A DNA stretch of 34,208 nucleotides from Candidatus Rifleibacteriota bacterium (GTDB taxonomy: Bacteria > Muiribacteriota > Ozemobacteria > Ozemobacterales > Ozemobacteraceae): NCBI GenBank assembly GCA_905236865.1, contig CAJOQX010000353.1, forward strand, positions 1 to 34,208, read 5' to 3'. The notes beneath the pieces are model-generated. The model saw only the letters and a list, made by a program, of their open reading frames with translations, ran no database searches and had not been told where the DNA came from. Shown here one piece after another: positions 16,602 through 25,359 of this stretch. A program made the position numbers and the translations under genes. Numbering within the stretch: the stretch's first letter is position 1; each line of letters starts with the position of its first letter.

Positions 16602-17639
16602 ATGAAATATATAAAAACTATTATTGTTATAGTTTTCTTTTTGTTTTGTACTCTTTGTGAAGCTGCAAAAATAAAATACGGCCCTGTTCAAGAATCTTTT
16701 GGAGCAGGAGGTCGCGATTATCATCATAAAAGCTTCACTTATTGGGAATCTGGTATATTCCCTCATGAACGGTATTTGGTTTTTGAACCAGCAGAGCCGA
16801 CACCTTCTAAAGCTGGAGTAGTTTTAATTATCCATGACTTGATGAATCCTCTGCCAAATTATTATATGGGGCAAATCAGACATTTGTGTAGAAAAGGCTG
16901 GATAGTTCTTTTCCCTTTATATCAAGGCACAGATCAACCTACCGAACATTATGTTTTTAACATAATTCGCTCAGTCAAAGACTTTTTGAAACAATCTTTT
17001 GAGAAAAATACAATACAAATTGATTCAACTAAATTTGGTATTTTTGGTCATGGTTCAGGAGCTGTTTTAGCTGCTAATGTTGCGGCTACTTATGAATACT
17101 TCGGTTTGCCCATTCCTAAAGTTTTGGTAATAACAATGCCTGATAGAACATATTTTAAATTATTTAACCTAAGAGGAATAAGTAGAGAAACAAGAATGGC
17201 AGTTATTAATGGTGATAAATTGCCATTAGAAGATGCTCAGACGGCAGTTTCTATTTTTTATACTGCAAATAGAGTCAAAACAGTTAATAAAGTTTTTATA
17301 ACTGTTCAATCAGATTATTATGGGCAGCCGCCTTTAATTGCTGATAGATTTTCTGCTTTAAGTCCTGAATATCCTCCAAAAGAGAGAGTTGTTGTCAATA
17401 GAAGAAACGAATACATACATACTTATAAAAGTAAAAAATTCGCGCCTTATGTAAAAGCCGATGATATTGAAAATTTTGATTGGAAAGTTGATTTCAGAGT
17501 TTTTGATTTATTGGCTATGGCGACCTTTGATTTAAATACTAATCTTACTAACATAAAAAAATCAGAAGAATTTCGTTTTATGGGTTATTGGAGCGATGGG
17601 AAGAAAGTAAAACCTCTAATTGTCACAGACAGACCTTAA
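16602..17639 (+). CDS. Exported alpha/beta hydrolase
   Basis: The protein has 345 residues with a signal peptide at 1-21 (hydrophobic core, then C-E-A-A). The hydrolase fold shows V-V-L-I-I-H-D (strand 3 and oxyanion loop, ~72-79), a W-I-V-L-F-P-L-Y strand, and the nucleophile elbow G-H-G-S-G with Ser152. This resembles dienelactone-hydrolase or chlorophyllase-like lipases and esterases. The catalytic Asp and His are not certain, and a late H-T-Y-K segment is one His candidate. The protein is likely periplasmic. The ribosome binding site is weak, and coupling to the upstream membrane protein gene is likely. The substrate is unknown. Confidence 0.82.
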   Translation: MKYIKTIIVIVFFLFCTLCEAAKIKYGPVQESFGAGGRDYHHKSFTYWESGIFPHERYLVFEPAEPTPSKAGVVLIIHDLMNPLPNYYMGQIRHLCRKGWIVLFPLYQGTDQPTEHYVFNIIRSVKDFLKQSFEKNTIQIDSTKFGIFGHGSGAVLAANVAATYEYFGLPIPKVLVITMPDRTYFKLFNLRGISRETRMAVINGDKLPLEDAQTAVSIFYTANRVKTVNKVFITVQSDYYGQPPLIADRFSALSPEYPPKERVVVNRRNEYIHTYKSKKFAPYVKADDIENFDWKVDFRVFDLLAMATFDLNTNLTNIKKSEEFRFMGYWSDGKKVKPLIVTDRP

Positions 17640-17749
17640 AATAGCTAGACAGATAAAAACATACAAAAAACTAAAAAATTATTTTAACAAAGACGATACT
17701 TAATTACCACTATCTTAAAAAGCTATTAGAAAAATGGAGGTAAAAATCT

Positions 17750-17959
17750 ATGATGCAGGAAAGTCTTATGACTATTCCAGAATTAATGGAATTCTTGCAA
17801 GTAAAACGAAATACTATTTACACTTTAAGAAATCTTGGATTGCCTACTGTAAAAATTGGTCGTTCTGTAAGATTCAGGGTTGATAGCGTAATAAAATGGC
17901 TTGGGGAATTAGAAAAAACAAGTAATAGTAATATGCCTAGCTATTTAGCAAGTGTATAA
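17750..17959 (+). CDS. Excisionase-type helix-turn-helix protein
   Basis: This 69-residue protein is almost wholly an HTH_17/excisionase-family winged HTH. T-I-P-E-L-M-E-F-L-Q-V is the first helix, R-N-T-I-Y-T-L-R-N the recognition helix, then K-I-G-R-S-V-R-F as the wing and V-I-K-W-L as the closing helix. GGAGG at 17736-17740 sits 9 bases before the first of two adjacent ATGs. No integrase or phage gene is nearby, so a chromosomal regulator is more likely than a true excisionase. A 53-residue ORF follows after 20 bases. Confidence 0.85.
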   Translation: MMQESLMTIPELMEFLQVKRNTIYTLRNLGLPTVKIGRSVRFRVDSVIKWLGELEKTSNSNMPSYLASV

Positions 17960-17979
17960 AATGGAGATAAGCTATTAAT

Positions 17980-18141
17980 ATGTTTGAACTAGCAAATCCA
18001 TCTGAAGAAGTTATTTATTTACTTTGTTTTTCTTTTGGAAGCAGTTTTTTGTTAGGAAAGACACTTTGCAGTCTTTATAATGAACTTATGAATTCTAAAG
18101 AAGAAAAAGAAAATAAGGCATTACGTTATATGAAACCTTAA
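17980..18141 (+). CDS. Small 53-residue protein downstream of HTH gene
   Basis: The ORF ATG 17980 to TAA 18141 encodes MFELANPSEEVIYLLCFSFG and then a hydrophobic stretch, ending in a charged tail rich in Glu and Lys. Residues ~11-30 could span a membrane. A GGAGA site at 17963-17967 lies about 12 bases upstream. It starts 20 bases after the HTH gene and precedes a strong terminator, so the two form a probable operon. No family is recognised. Confidence 0.6.
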   Translation: MFELANPSEEVIYLLCFSFGSSFLLGKTLCSLYNELMNSKEEKENKALRYMKP

Positions 18142-18175
18142 ATTTAACTACAACTTTTTACATAAATGTTTTATG

Positions 18176-18210
18176 AATAGCCATACTATATAGTATGGTT
18201 ATTTTTTTTT
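18176..18210 (+). terminator. Rho-independent terminator after the HTH/small protein pair
   Basis: A 14-bp stem around a perfect 18-base palindrome (18181-18198), with one G-T wobble, is followed by nine T residues (18202-18210). The palindrome has no loop in DNA, so the RNA hairpin must open the central bases. Confidence 0.85.
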
Positions 18211-18250
18211 ATAGAAATATATAATTTTTTTAAACTATATTGAATTATGA

Positions 18251-18259
18251 TGGTATAAT
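18251..18259 (+). promoter_or_regulatory. Extended -10 promoter of the secreted propeller-like gene
   Basis: TGG plus a perfect TATAAT (18254-18259) forms an extended -10. A weak TTAAAC lies 18 bases further upstream. The AGGAGGG ribosome binding site (18270-18276) and ATG 18283 follow. Confidence 0.6.
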
Positions 18260-18282
18260 AATAGAAACTAGGAGGGTACATT

Positions 18283-19647
18283 ATGAAAAAAAATATTAGC
18301 AAAACACTATTAGCTTTGGCTTTGGTGTTTCTTGTAACTAATACTTATGCTGGACCTTTTGATGAAGATGAAGATATTGTTGCAACAAAAGATAATACCG
18401 TTAAGGAAGAAACAGAAAAGCCAACAACAGCAAAAGTTAGTATATTATCTACTATTAGTAGTAAAGTAAAAGAAGGAATTAGTGCTGTTAAAAATGCAAA
18501 AGACAAAGTAGTGGACAATGCTTCTAGTCAAGCTGCAGATACTGAAAAGACTGAAAAATCAACTAATAAATCAAACAAAAAATCTTTTATAACAGAGTCG
18601 ATTTTTTTACCTGGTCATGAAAGTAAAGAAATGGTTTGCCAGGGCATAGCATATTTGCCAAGCAAAGTTATGGATGCTAACGAACAGGGTGATGGTAGCT
18701 ATTGTCAATATGTGCTTTTATCATATTACCCAAAAGAAAGCAAACAACCTTCTCAGATTTTAGTTGTAGACAGAAAAACAGCTAAACCTGTTAAACGTTT
18801 TTCCTTATACAAGAAAAACGGAGATGCCTATACTGGTCATGCAGGAGGTATTGCTGTAGCAGGAGAATATCTATGGGTTGCATCTGGATATAAGATTCAT
18901 GGCTTCAGTGTTAAAGAAATAATAGATTTTATTGGAGATACAAAAAAAGAAGCGAAAGCTGTAAAAGGACTACCAAAGAGCATGGATGAATTACCTGCCA
19001 AGAAACTTACTTGTATCGAATCTTATGGTGTAGATAGCAAAGCAAGTTATGTTAGCTTTGACGGAAAATATCTTTGGGTTGGCGACTTCACAAAAAAATC
19101 TTCAAAAGATTATCAACCGATAGCACATCATAATGCTTTTAAACGTAATTGTTGGGTTGCTGGTTATTTAGTAGACCAGAAAGGTCTTCCAACTTCTAAC
19201 ACTTCTTACTCTCTTAGTATAGGTGATGATACTTATAAAGTTAATAAGCCAGATGCAATAATAGCAATGCGTGAATCTGTTCAAGGTATGGCAGTATGCG
19301 GTGATTATGTCGCTTTGACAATTTCATTTGGTGCAACTAATTCAAAACTTGCTGTCTATAAGAATCCTTTAAAAGATAATGGAACTAAATTTACTTATAA
19401 ACCAGCTGGACAATCTAAGAGTTTTACTGTTAATAGCTGGGAACTTGCAGATAAAAAGAATTGGTTGAATACAAAAACAATTGCAGCAGGTGCAGAAGAT
19501 TTAGAATACGATGGTGATAATTTATATTTAACTTTCGAATGTTCTTCAAAGAACTATAATACAAAATGGAGACTAGCTAATCCTCTTATAAAGATGACAA
19601 AAGATTTTTATTTGATAGATGTCGAAAAGATAGCCTCTGAAAAATAA
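18283..19647 (+). CDS. Secreted propeller-like protein, unknown function
   Basis: The protein has 454 residues. Residues 1-23 are a signal peptide ending A-Y-A before G-P-F. Residues ~25-105 form an acidic and Lys/Ser-rich linker with an amphipathic helix (K-V-K-E-G-I-S-A-V-K). The rest repeats blade-like segments such as G-E-Y-L-W-V-A-S-G, G-K-Y-L-W-V-G-D and G-D-N-L-Y-L-T-F, each ending near an aromatic, as in beta-propellers. No catalytic motif is evident. The promoter and ribosome binding site are strong, and a 32-bp hairpin terminator follows. Its own promoter and the preceding terminator make it monocistronic. The fold is an inference from repeats only. Confidence 0.75.
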   Translation: MKKNISKTLLALALVFLVTNTYAGPFDEDEDIVATKDNTVKEETEKPTTAKVSILSTISSKVKEGISAVKNAKDKVVDNASSQAADTEKTEKSTNKSNKKSFITESIFLPGHESKEMVCQGIAYLPSKVMDANEQGDGSYCQYVLLSYYPKESKQPSQILVVDRKTAKPVKRFSLYKKNGDAYTGHAGGIAVAGEYLWVASGYKIHGFSVKEIIDFIGDTKKEAKAVKGLPKSMDELPAKKLTCIESYGVDSKASYVSFDGKYLWVGDFTKKSSKDYQPIAHHNAFKRNCWVAGYLVDQKGLPTSNTSYSLSIGDDTYKVNKPDAIIAMRESVQGMAVCGDYVALTISFGATNSKLAVYKNPLKDNGTKFTYKPAGQSKSFTVNSWELADKKNWLNTKTIAAGAEDLEYDGDNLYLTFECSSKNYNTKWRLANPLIKMTKDFYLIDVEKIASEK

Positions 19648-19658
19648 CTTTTCAATAA

Positions 19659-19724
19659 GTTCAAAAGCAACAAAAAAGGCAATTTAATTAGATAATTAAA
19701 TTGCCTTTTTTGTTGCTTTTGAAC
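19659..19724. terminator. Bidirectional terminator, 32-bp perfect inverted repeat
   Basis: Arms 19659-19690 and 19693-19724 are perfectly complementary over 32 bp with a two-base centre (19691-19692). Each arm contains an A6/T6 tract beside a GGC/GCC step, giving a GC-containing stem followed by T residues in both directions. It lies between the converging secreted-protein and nadK genes. Confidence 0.88.
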
Positions 19725-19729
19725 CAAAT

Positions 19730-20608
19730 TTAACCCCAATTCATTTTTTTTCTTAAAACATTAAAAAAGTTTCGTTCTTTAAAAACAACTATGTGACTAG
19801 TTGTTTCTGATTTTACTATTTCTACAACATCATTATTAAGTAGTTTAAAATTTGATTGTCCATCAAGAACAAGTTCTACTATTGAATGAACACAGGCGAT
19901 TCTGCAGCTTAAAACTTCATTTTCTGCTGCAATAACAGGTCTTGCACTTAACATGTGACTATTTAAGGGGCAAATAATTAAAACATTAACCCATGGAGGT
20001 ACAATTGGACCACCAGCCGATAAAGAATAAGCTGTTGAACCAGTTGGAGTAGAAACTATCAGTCCATCTCCTTGATAAGTGTTTATCATATTTCCTGAAA
20101 TAGATACATTTATCTTAATAACCCTTAACATTGGAGCTTTTTGGATTACAACATCATTTAATGCAATGCCAGAATAAACTTTTTCACCATTACGATAAAC
20201 ATTGGCATGAAGCATCATCCTTGGTTCAACCGCATAATCACCTTTTTTTAATCGTCTTAATACTGTTATTGCATTTTTAGGGTCTTCTAGTGTCATGAAA
20301 CCTAAATGCCCCAAATTAATACCTGCTATAGGCAAATTATATTCAGAGTAATCCCTAGCCGCACTTAGGATTGTGCCATCACCCCCTAAAACCAAGAACA
20401 TATCCGCTTGATTTCTTAAATACTCCTCGTCAAAAACAAGTTCTGGCATAGAAACCAACTTTGCCATTGTTGGAGAAATACGGACATTTATTTTGTTTTT
20501 CAATGTCCATTTAAGCATAGTCTGAACAAGTGGGGGTAACGATTCTTTTGCAGGGTGACAACTAAAAGCTATATTTTTAACTGGTTTTTCCAACGATTTT
20601 TTTTCCAT
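19730..20608 (-). CDS. nadK: NAD kinase
   Basis: This enzyme phosphorylates NAD to NADP with ATP or polyphosphate. Family signatures are V-L-G-G-D-G-T with Asp77 (catalytic GGDGT loop at 75-79), N-L-G-H-L-G-F-M-T, and the long NAD-binding segment ending T-P-T-G-S-T-A-Y-S-L-S-A-G-G-P-I. The length of 292 is normal. The ATG at 20608 follows an AAGGAAA site at a long distance. It is the last gene of a same-strand run from 25860 and ends at the hairpin 19659-19724. Confidence 0.97.
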   Translation of the reverse strand: MEKKSLEKPVKNIAFSCHPAKESLPPLVQTMLKWTLKNKINVRISPTMAKLVSMPELVFDEEYLRNQADMFLVLGGDGTILSAARDYSEYNLPIAGINLGHLGFMTLEDPKNAITVLRRLKKGDYAVEPRMMLHANVYRNGEKVYSGIALNDVVIQKAPMLRVIKINVSISGNMINTYQGDGLIVSTPTGSTAYSLSAGGPIVPPWVNVLIICPLNSHMLSARPVIAAENEVLSCRIACVHSIVELVLDGQSNFKLLNNDVVEIVKSETTSHIVVFKERNFFNVLRKKMNWG

Positions 20609-20653
20609 TATAATAGTTAATTATTTCCTTATATGTAAGTAAGCAAAAACAAA

Positions 20654-21787
20654 TCAGTATGGAGGAAAGATTTCATAGTAACTTCTGCCACTTCGAATAG
20701 ATTTTGCAACACTTCTGGCTGAAAGTCCATAAACAGAACCTTTCTGACTTTCACTAATCTTGTCTAAGATATTCAAAGCAGCTTGTTTTTGCCCTTTTCT
20801 AAAATATAGATTTGCAAGTAAAAGTTGAGCATCAAGGTTATCAGGATTATATTTAAGACAGGTTTTAAGAGAATTAATGGAAGAATCAACTTCACCTAAC
20901 CTAAAAAGGGTATCTCCTAACTGAAAATGTGCTTCTGCCCATAAAGGATAAAGAATGACTACTTGTTCAAAAGATTTTAAAGCCTCCATATAATTTCGGC
21001 TAAGTTTTGCTTTTAAACCTGTGTTATATTCTTTAAAGACATTGGTAACTTCCGCATCTAAAGAAGTAAAAGAGCCATGTGCTGAACAAAAGACATCATT
21101 GTTTTTCCATGAATAAAATCCACTTTTGGGACAAACAGGAGCAGCTGTTAAAAGTCCTTCCATAACTAGTTTTGTTAAAGAAAAAGTATCTTTGCTTTTT
21201 GGATTTTTATCTATTAGATTTTCTTGTGCTCTTTTAATTAAAGACATTCCATGAGAACATTCCTGTTTATGTTTCAATTCTTCAAAATAGGTTGCTGTAA
21301 GTAGTTTTTCTTTTGAAACAGGACGTTCTTCTATAGGAGCAATAGGTGCATCTGTTTTCCCTTTATAAGAAGATTTATTATTTAATATTGGGTTTACTGC
21401 TTGCCTAGATTGTAACGTTTCTTCAATAATTTTTAAACAATTGTTGGCATATTCATCTTCGGGTCTAATTTTCAATACAGAATAAAATGTTTGTCTAGCA
21501 GATATTAATTGCCCTTGTTTTACAAGTAGTGCTCCTTTTAAATTCAGAAGTTTATAATTTTGTGGGTTAATACCAAGACCAGTAGCTATAGCTTTATTGG
21601 CAATTTCTATATCATTTTTGCGAGCAGCCGACAATGCTATAAGATAATAGGTGTCAGATCTAGGTGTATTCTTAGCATTTTCAAGCAAATCTCCTACTGT
21701 AACATTTGATTTTGGCGTAGAAAATTCTTGTGAAAAAGCTAATAAGTTAATAGATGCAAATATAAGAGCTATGAAATATTTTTTCAT
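20654..21787 (-). CDS. Exported TPR protein with pilin-like Cys motif
   Basis: The 377-residue protein has a signal peptide at 1-19 (K-K-Y start, A-F-S-Q cleavage area). TPR helices occupy ~50-125 and ~255-350 (A-H-F-Q-L-G-D-T-L and A-Q-L-L-L-A-N-L-Y style repeats). Between them, residues ~175-240 hold a helix and the motif V-C-P-K-S-G-F-Y ... F-C-S-A-H-G with Cys219, Cys234 and His237. This C-P-x-x-G-x-Y...C-x-x-H-G pattern resembles the C-terminal part of some type IV pilin-like proteins; the match is from memory. Its ATG overlaps the TGA of the upstream zinc-ribbon TPR gene (ATGA at 21787-21784), so translation is coupled. It probably works in the periplasm with that protein. Confidence 0.82.
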   Translation of the reverse strand: MKKYFIALIFASINLLAFSQEFSTPKSNVTVGDLLENAKNTPRSDTYYLIALSAARKNDIEIANKAIATGLGINPQNYKLLNLKGALLVKQGQLISARQTFYSVLKIRPEDEYANNCLKIIEETLQSRQAVNPILNNKSSYKGKTDAPIAPIEERPVSKEKLLTATYFEELKHKQECSHGMSLIKRAQENLIDKNPKSKDTFSLTKLVMEGLLTAAPVCPKSGFYSWKNNDVFCSAHGSFTSLDAEVTNVFKEYNTGLKAKLSRNYMEALKSFEQVVILYPLWAEAHFQLGDTLFRLGEVDSSINSLKTCLKYNPDNLDAQLLLANLYFRKGQKQAALNILDKISESQKGSVYGLSARSVAKSIRSGRSYYEIFPPY

Positions 21788-24111
21788 TGCTTGCTCGTTC
21801 TAGACAATCGTTTTCTCATAAGTTCAGCCCAACTAATTAAATCAGGATCTCCGACAGAATTAGCTACTTTTGTAAATTCTTTTAGAGCTCTTGGAGCTAG
21901 ACCTTTAGAGAAATATATTTTTCCAAGTAAGAAATGAACTCTTGAATCGTCTGGAGCAAGCTTTTCTGCTATTGAAGCATATTTGTAAGCTTCGTTTACA
22001 AAACCTAAATTCAGATTAGCATTTATAATAAATAGGTGAGCATCCAAATTCTTAGGTTCTAATTTTATTATTTCTTTATAACATCTCATGGCCATTTTAA
22101 GTTTGCCCATTTTTCTTAAAAGTTCTGAATAGCAAATCAAACCAGGAATATACTTTGGATCTAAAGCAAGAACTTTTGAATAAGCAGCAAATGCTTCATC
22201 TTGTATTTCTACACTTTCATAAGCTTTACCAATATCTAAATAAGCTTCAATATCATTAGGATTCTTTTCTATTCTTCTTTTTCTATTTTCGATTATTCTT
22301 GAGGCATCTGATTCTATTTTCTTTTGAACAGCCTTTAAATTAACAGAGATAGTTTGGTCAGTATAATCAAAACTTGCCGCTTTTTTGAAAGCTTTTAAAG
22401 CTTCTGCGAATAGTTTTTGATTAGATAAAAGAATACCTATATTATTCCATATACCAGCTTGATCAGGTGCTCCATTTGCGGCTTTAGTAAAAGCAACTAT
22501 AGCTTTATCGGTTTGTCCTGATGCTTGATAAAGCTTACCTAGTTCTAGCCAAGCCTCATAAGTAGCATTTTTATTAGCAACTAAAGCTTCAAACATATTT
22601 GTTGCATCATCTAATCTTCCCTGTTTTGCTATAGCATAAGCCATTAAAAACGCAGCATCGTAATTGTCTGTCTCTAATCTAAGTATTTCACTAGTTAAAT
22701 CCTGTAAATCTCTCCATCTACCAACAACTTTCAACGATTTTGCCAATGACATCATTGTGCCAACATTTTGTTGAAATTGTCCAGCCAATACATCTTGGAA
22801 TAATTCGATTGCTTTATTATGTTCTCCTTTACTAGCAACTACTTCAGCTAATTTTTCCAAAACGAAAGCATCTTTGGGTTTTAGACTCAAAGCCATAGAA
22901 TAGGATGCTATAGCTAAATCATATTTATTCAATTGTTGGTAGAATTGCCCTAAACGGCTATGACCATAAGAGTCAGTAGGATGTAAAATAGTAGCCCTTT
23001 TTACCTCCATTATCGCCAAATCAATTTTTCCCAAATCCTTATAAGTCATACCTAATTGGTAATGAGCGTAAGCATCATCAGGCAAAAGCTGTATCGATTT
23101 TTGAAACAATTCACGTGCTTCTTCTAAATTTTCTTTTGTTTTTTCAAGCAAACCAAGCTGATAAAAAGCTTTAGACATAAACTTATTAATTTCTAATGCT
23201 TTTTCAAAAGCTTTTCTGGCCTCGTTAAGTCTTCCTTTCTGCCTTAAAATAGTTCCGTAATACAGGAAAACTTCTGCATTGTTAGGATTGCGTTTGATAC
23301 AAGACTCTAAATTTGAAATCGCTTCTTCTGTTTCGCCTTTTTCTTCTAGTAATTGTGCTAAATGCAATGTACTAGCATAATCATTTGGAGATTTTGCCAA
23401 CTTTTCCTTTACTTCGCTAATTTCTGTAGTTATTCCATCTTCAAGAAACTCTGCTAATGTGTCATAATGCTTATCCGCACTTGGAGCTTTTGTTACTTGC
23501 TCTGGAACAGCTTCTATTGGGGTGCTATTGTCTAACTTAGCAATTTCTCCAGATGCTTTTGATGAAATTTCAATGTCTTTATCAGTTTCTTCTAACGAAG
23601 TTACAGGTGAAGCAACTTCTAAAGAAGAATCTTCGGGAAAATCGTTTTCTATTTTTTCAGGAGTTTCAACTTTCTTTCCATCAACAAGATTTTTTTCATC
23701 TATAAACCAAAAAGTTAGCTCTATTAAACCTAACAAAGCGATTATTCCGCCTATTAAACCAACAATGATTTTAATGTAAAAATATGATTCGCTCATTTTG
23801 GTTAGAAAAATGACTGCAAAAACAAAGAAACCCAATACAAGCATAATTATTGCTTTTTTAGGTGATGAATTATTGGTTTTTCTTAAAGATTGTTCGCTAA
23901 ACATTTCTCCTACAAGATCATCATGATTATTATCATTTGTTTCGGAATTTGCATTAGCTACCAAAGAATAACCGCATTGCTTACAAGCTATATCAGCAAC
24001 AGAATTACTATACTCACATTTTGGACAATTTATCTGTAATGTATGATTACAAGCTACACAATTGGTAGCATCATCAGTATTAGCCGCACCACACCCTGGA
24101 CAATTAACCAT
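21784..24111 (-). CDS. Zinc-ribbon/TPR membrane protein
   Basis: Numbering is from ATG 24111 (775 residues). A TTG three codons earlier (24120) is a weaker alternative. Two zinc ribbons open the protein: Cys4/Cys7/Cys18/Cys21 and Cys29/Cys32/Cys43/Cys46, all in CxxC pairs. Two transmembrane helices follow at about 85-104 and 109-137, then a Glu/Ser-rich linker (~140-220). From ~225 to the end come about a dozen or more TPR units (for example A-Y-Y-Q-L-G-L-L-E, A-H-Y-Q-L-G-M-T-Y). The zinc ribbons and TPRs end up on the same side of the membrane if both helices span. This suggests a scaffold for protein complexes. It is translationally coupled to the exported TPR gene downstream. Confidence 0.87.
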   Translation of the reverse strand: MVNCPGCGAANTDDATNCVACNHTLQINCPKCEYSNSVADIACKQCGYSLVANANSETNDNNHDDLVGEMFSEQSLRKTNNSSPKKAIIMLVLGFFVFAVIFLTKMSESYFYIKIIVGLIGGIIALLGLIELTFWFIDEKNLVDGKKVETPEKIENDFPEDSSLEVASPVTSLEETDKDIEISSKASGEIAKLDNSTPIEAVPEQVTKAPSADKHYDTLAEFLEDGITTEISEVKEKLAKSPNDYASTLHLAQLLEEKGETEEAISNLESCIKRNPNNAEVFLYYGTILRQKGRLNEARKAFEKALEINKFMSKAFYQLGLLEKTKENLEEARELFQKSIQLLPDDAYAHYQLGMTYKDLGKIDLAIMEVKRATILHPTDSYGHSRLGQFYQQLNKYDLAIASYSMALSLKPKDAFVLEKLAEVVASKGEHNKAIELFQDVLAGQFQQNVGTMMSLAKSLKVVGRWRDLQDLTSEILRLETDNYDAAFLMAYAIAKQGRLDDATNMFEALVANKNATYEAWLELGKLYQASGQTDKAIVAFTKAANGAPDQAGIWNNIGILLSNQKLFAEALKAFKKAASFDYTDQTISVNLKAVQKKIESDASRIIENRKRRIEKNPNDIEAYLDIGKAYESVEIQDEAFAAYSKVLALDPKYIPGLICYSELLRKMGKLKMAMRCYKEIIKLEPKNLDAHLFIINANLNLGFVNEAYKYASIAEKLAPDDSRVHFLLGKIYFSKGLAPRALKEFTKVANSVGDPDLISWAELMRKRLSRTSKQ

Positions 24112-24145
24112 TTTATTCAAGGCCTACTTTCTTGTATATATCTAT

Positions 24146-24556
24146 TTACTTTGTTAAAGATTCAATATTATTCTTTGAAGACAAGTCTTTATCGTATTCC
24201 TCATCAGAATAATTTGTTTCTCTCCAAAAAGAACTAATAGGTTCACCCATTATAGCCCCTATTAAAGAACTAATAAAAACAGCAAGATAAGCCGTTTCAA
24301 AGTCTATTAAATAATAAATTGCTGGTGAAATCAGAACACCAATTATCATTCCGACAATACACCCAATAATAGTAGATTCGTAAACAGCAACAAAAGCTCC
24401 AAGAGCAGAGCCTAGAAAAAGTCCTACAAAAGAGTAGGCTTCACCAAAATTTCTAGCTAGAACAGAACCAATAGCCCCAAAAGCTATTACAATTGTAACA
24501 ACCATTAGATAAGCTATCGTTCTAGAAAAATTGCTTGAAGAATTGTAAAAATTCAT
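24146..24556 (-). CDS. Small glycine-rich polytopic membrane protein
   Basis: This 136-residue protein has four hydrophobic helices (about 13-33, 40-58, 62-83 and 88-106) rich in Gly/Ala (G-L-F-L-G-S-A-L-G-A, I-I-G-C-I-V-G-M-I-I-G), reminiscent of glycine-zipper packing, and a charged C-terminal tail. It starts 3 bases after the preceding stop and ends 34 bases before the zinc-ribbon/TPR gene, so it belongs to the same operon. The family is not recognised. Confidence 0.78.
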   Translation of the reverse strand: MNFYNSSSNFSRTIAYLMVVTIVIAFGAIGSVLARNFGEAYSFVGLFLGSALGAFVAVYESTIIGCIVGMIIGVLISPAIYYLIDFETAYLAVFISSLIGAIMGEPISSFWRETNYSDEEYDKDLSSKNNIESLTK

Positions 24557-24559
24557 ATT

Positions 24560-25312
24560 TTATCTCAAGATTGTTTTTTCGTAATAATATTTATTTTTTG
24601 GATTTTCAGCTATAAAAGTTGTCATTTCAGAAAGCATTTGATGGTTATTTATTGTTGCAGCTTTCAAACAGATTTCTTTTATATTATTAAGCATATTTTG
24701 AACTTCGTTATAACTACCGCTTTTCATCGGTTTAACTACTTTTATTACAGCTCTAACAGCATTTTTTGTACTATACTCTGGAAGAGAATAAATATCTAGT
24801 CTAACAATCTTAAAACCATTATCAGTCAAAGCTTTTGAAATATTGTTTTTGATTTGGTTCTTTGTTTTTTCACTTACAGGAGAACTATTTGCTTGAAAAT
24901 CCCCTTTTTCCTTTATGCTATTCCAAAAATTAGAATTCTTGTTTCTAACTTTGACAGACTGATCTTTCATATCACTTTTTAAAGATCTTGAAACTCCTAG
25001 TTCTTTTAGTTGTTCAACTGTTGAATCAACTTCTTCTTTTAGTCTATTTATTTGATTACGATGAGAAAATATATTAGAGTTTTCCTCATCTTCGTCATCA
25101 GTTATATATACACATATATCTTCATCATCATCTTCTTCATCATCTTCTTCTTCGACATCTGGCGAAGTAAGACCCAATTCTTCATCAACAAACTCGGTCA
25201 TTTCATCGCTATAGCCAAGATAATTTAAATCTCCTTCTGGAAATTCTGCAAAGCTAGCTCTTGAAAATAATAGACCAATTACTAATAAATAAACTATATA
25301 TTTTAACTTCAT
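24560..25312 (-). CDS. Exported acidic protein, unknown function
   Basis: The start is ATG 25312, preceded by GGAG 12 bases upstream; the in-frame TTG at 25330 overlaps that site and was rejected. The 250-residue product has a signal peptide (K-L-K start, ~L-L-F-S-R-A-S-F-A) cleaved before E-F-P-E. An acidic block with long Glu/Asp runs follows at about 50-75. A coiled region (~85-105) and a C-terminal alpha/beta domain (K-I-V-R-L-D-I-Y, A-V-R-A-V-I-K-V-V) complete it. It is the second gene of the operon, between the HIT gene and the small membrane protein. No family is recognised. Confidence 0.78.
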   Translation of the reverse strand: MKLKYIVYLLVIGLLFSRASFAEFPEGDLNYLGYSDEMTEFVDEELGLTSPDVEEEDDEEDDDEDICVYITDDEDEENSNIFSHRNQINRLKEEVDSTVEQLKELGVSRSLKSDMKDQSVKVRNKNSNFWNSIKEKGDFQANSSPVSEKTKNQIKNNISKALTDNGFKIVRLDIYSLPEYSTKNAVRAVIKVVKPMKSGSYNEVQNMLNNIKEICLKAATINNHQMLSEMTTFIAENPKNKYYYEKTILR

Positions 25313-25359
25313 AATATTAATTATCTCCAAATTGTTTTATATATTATATTAGGAATTTC

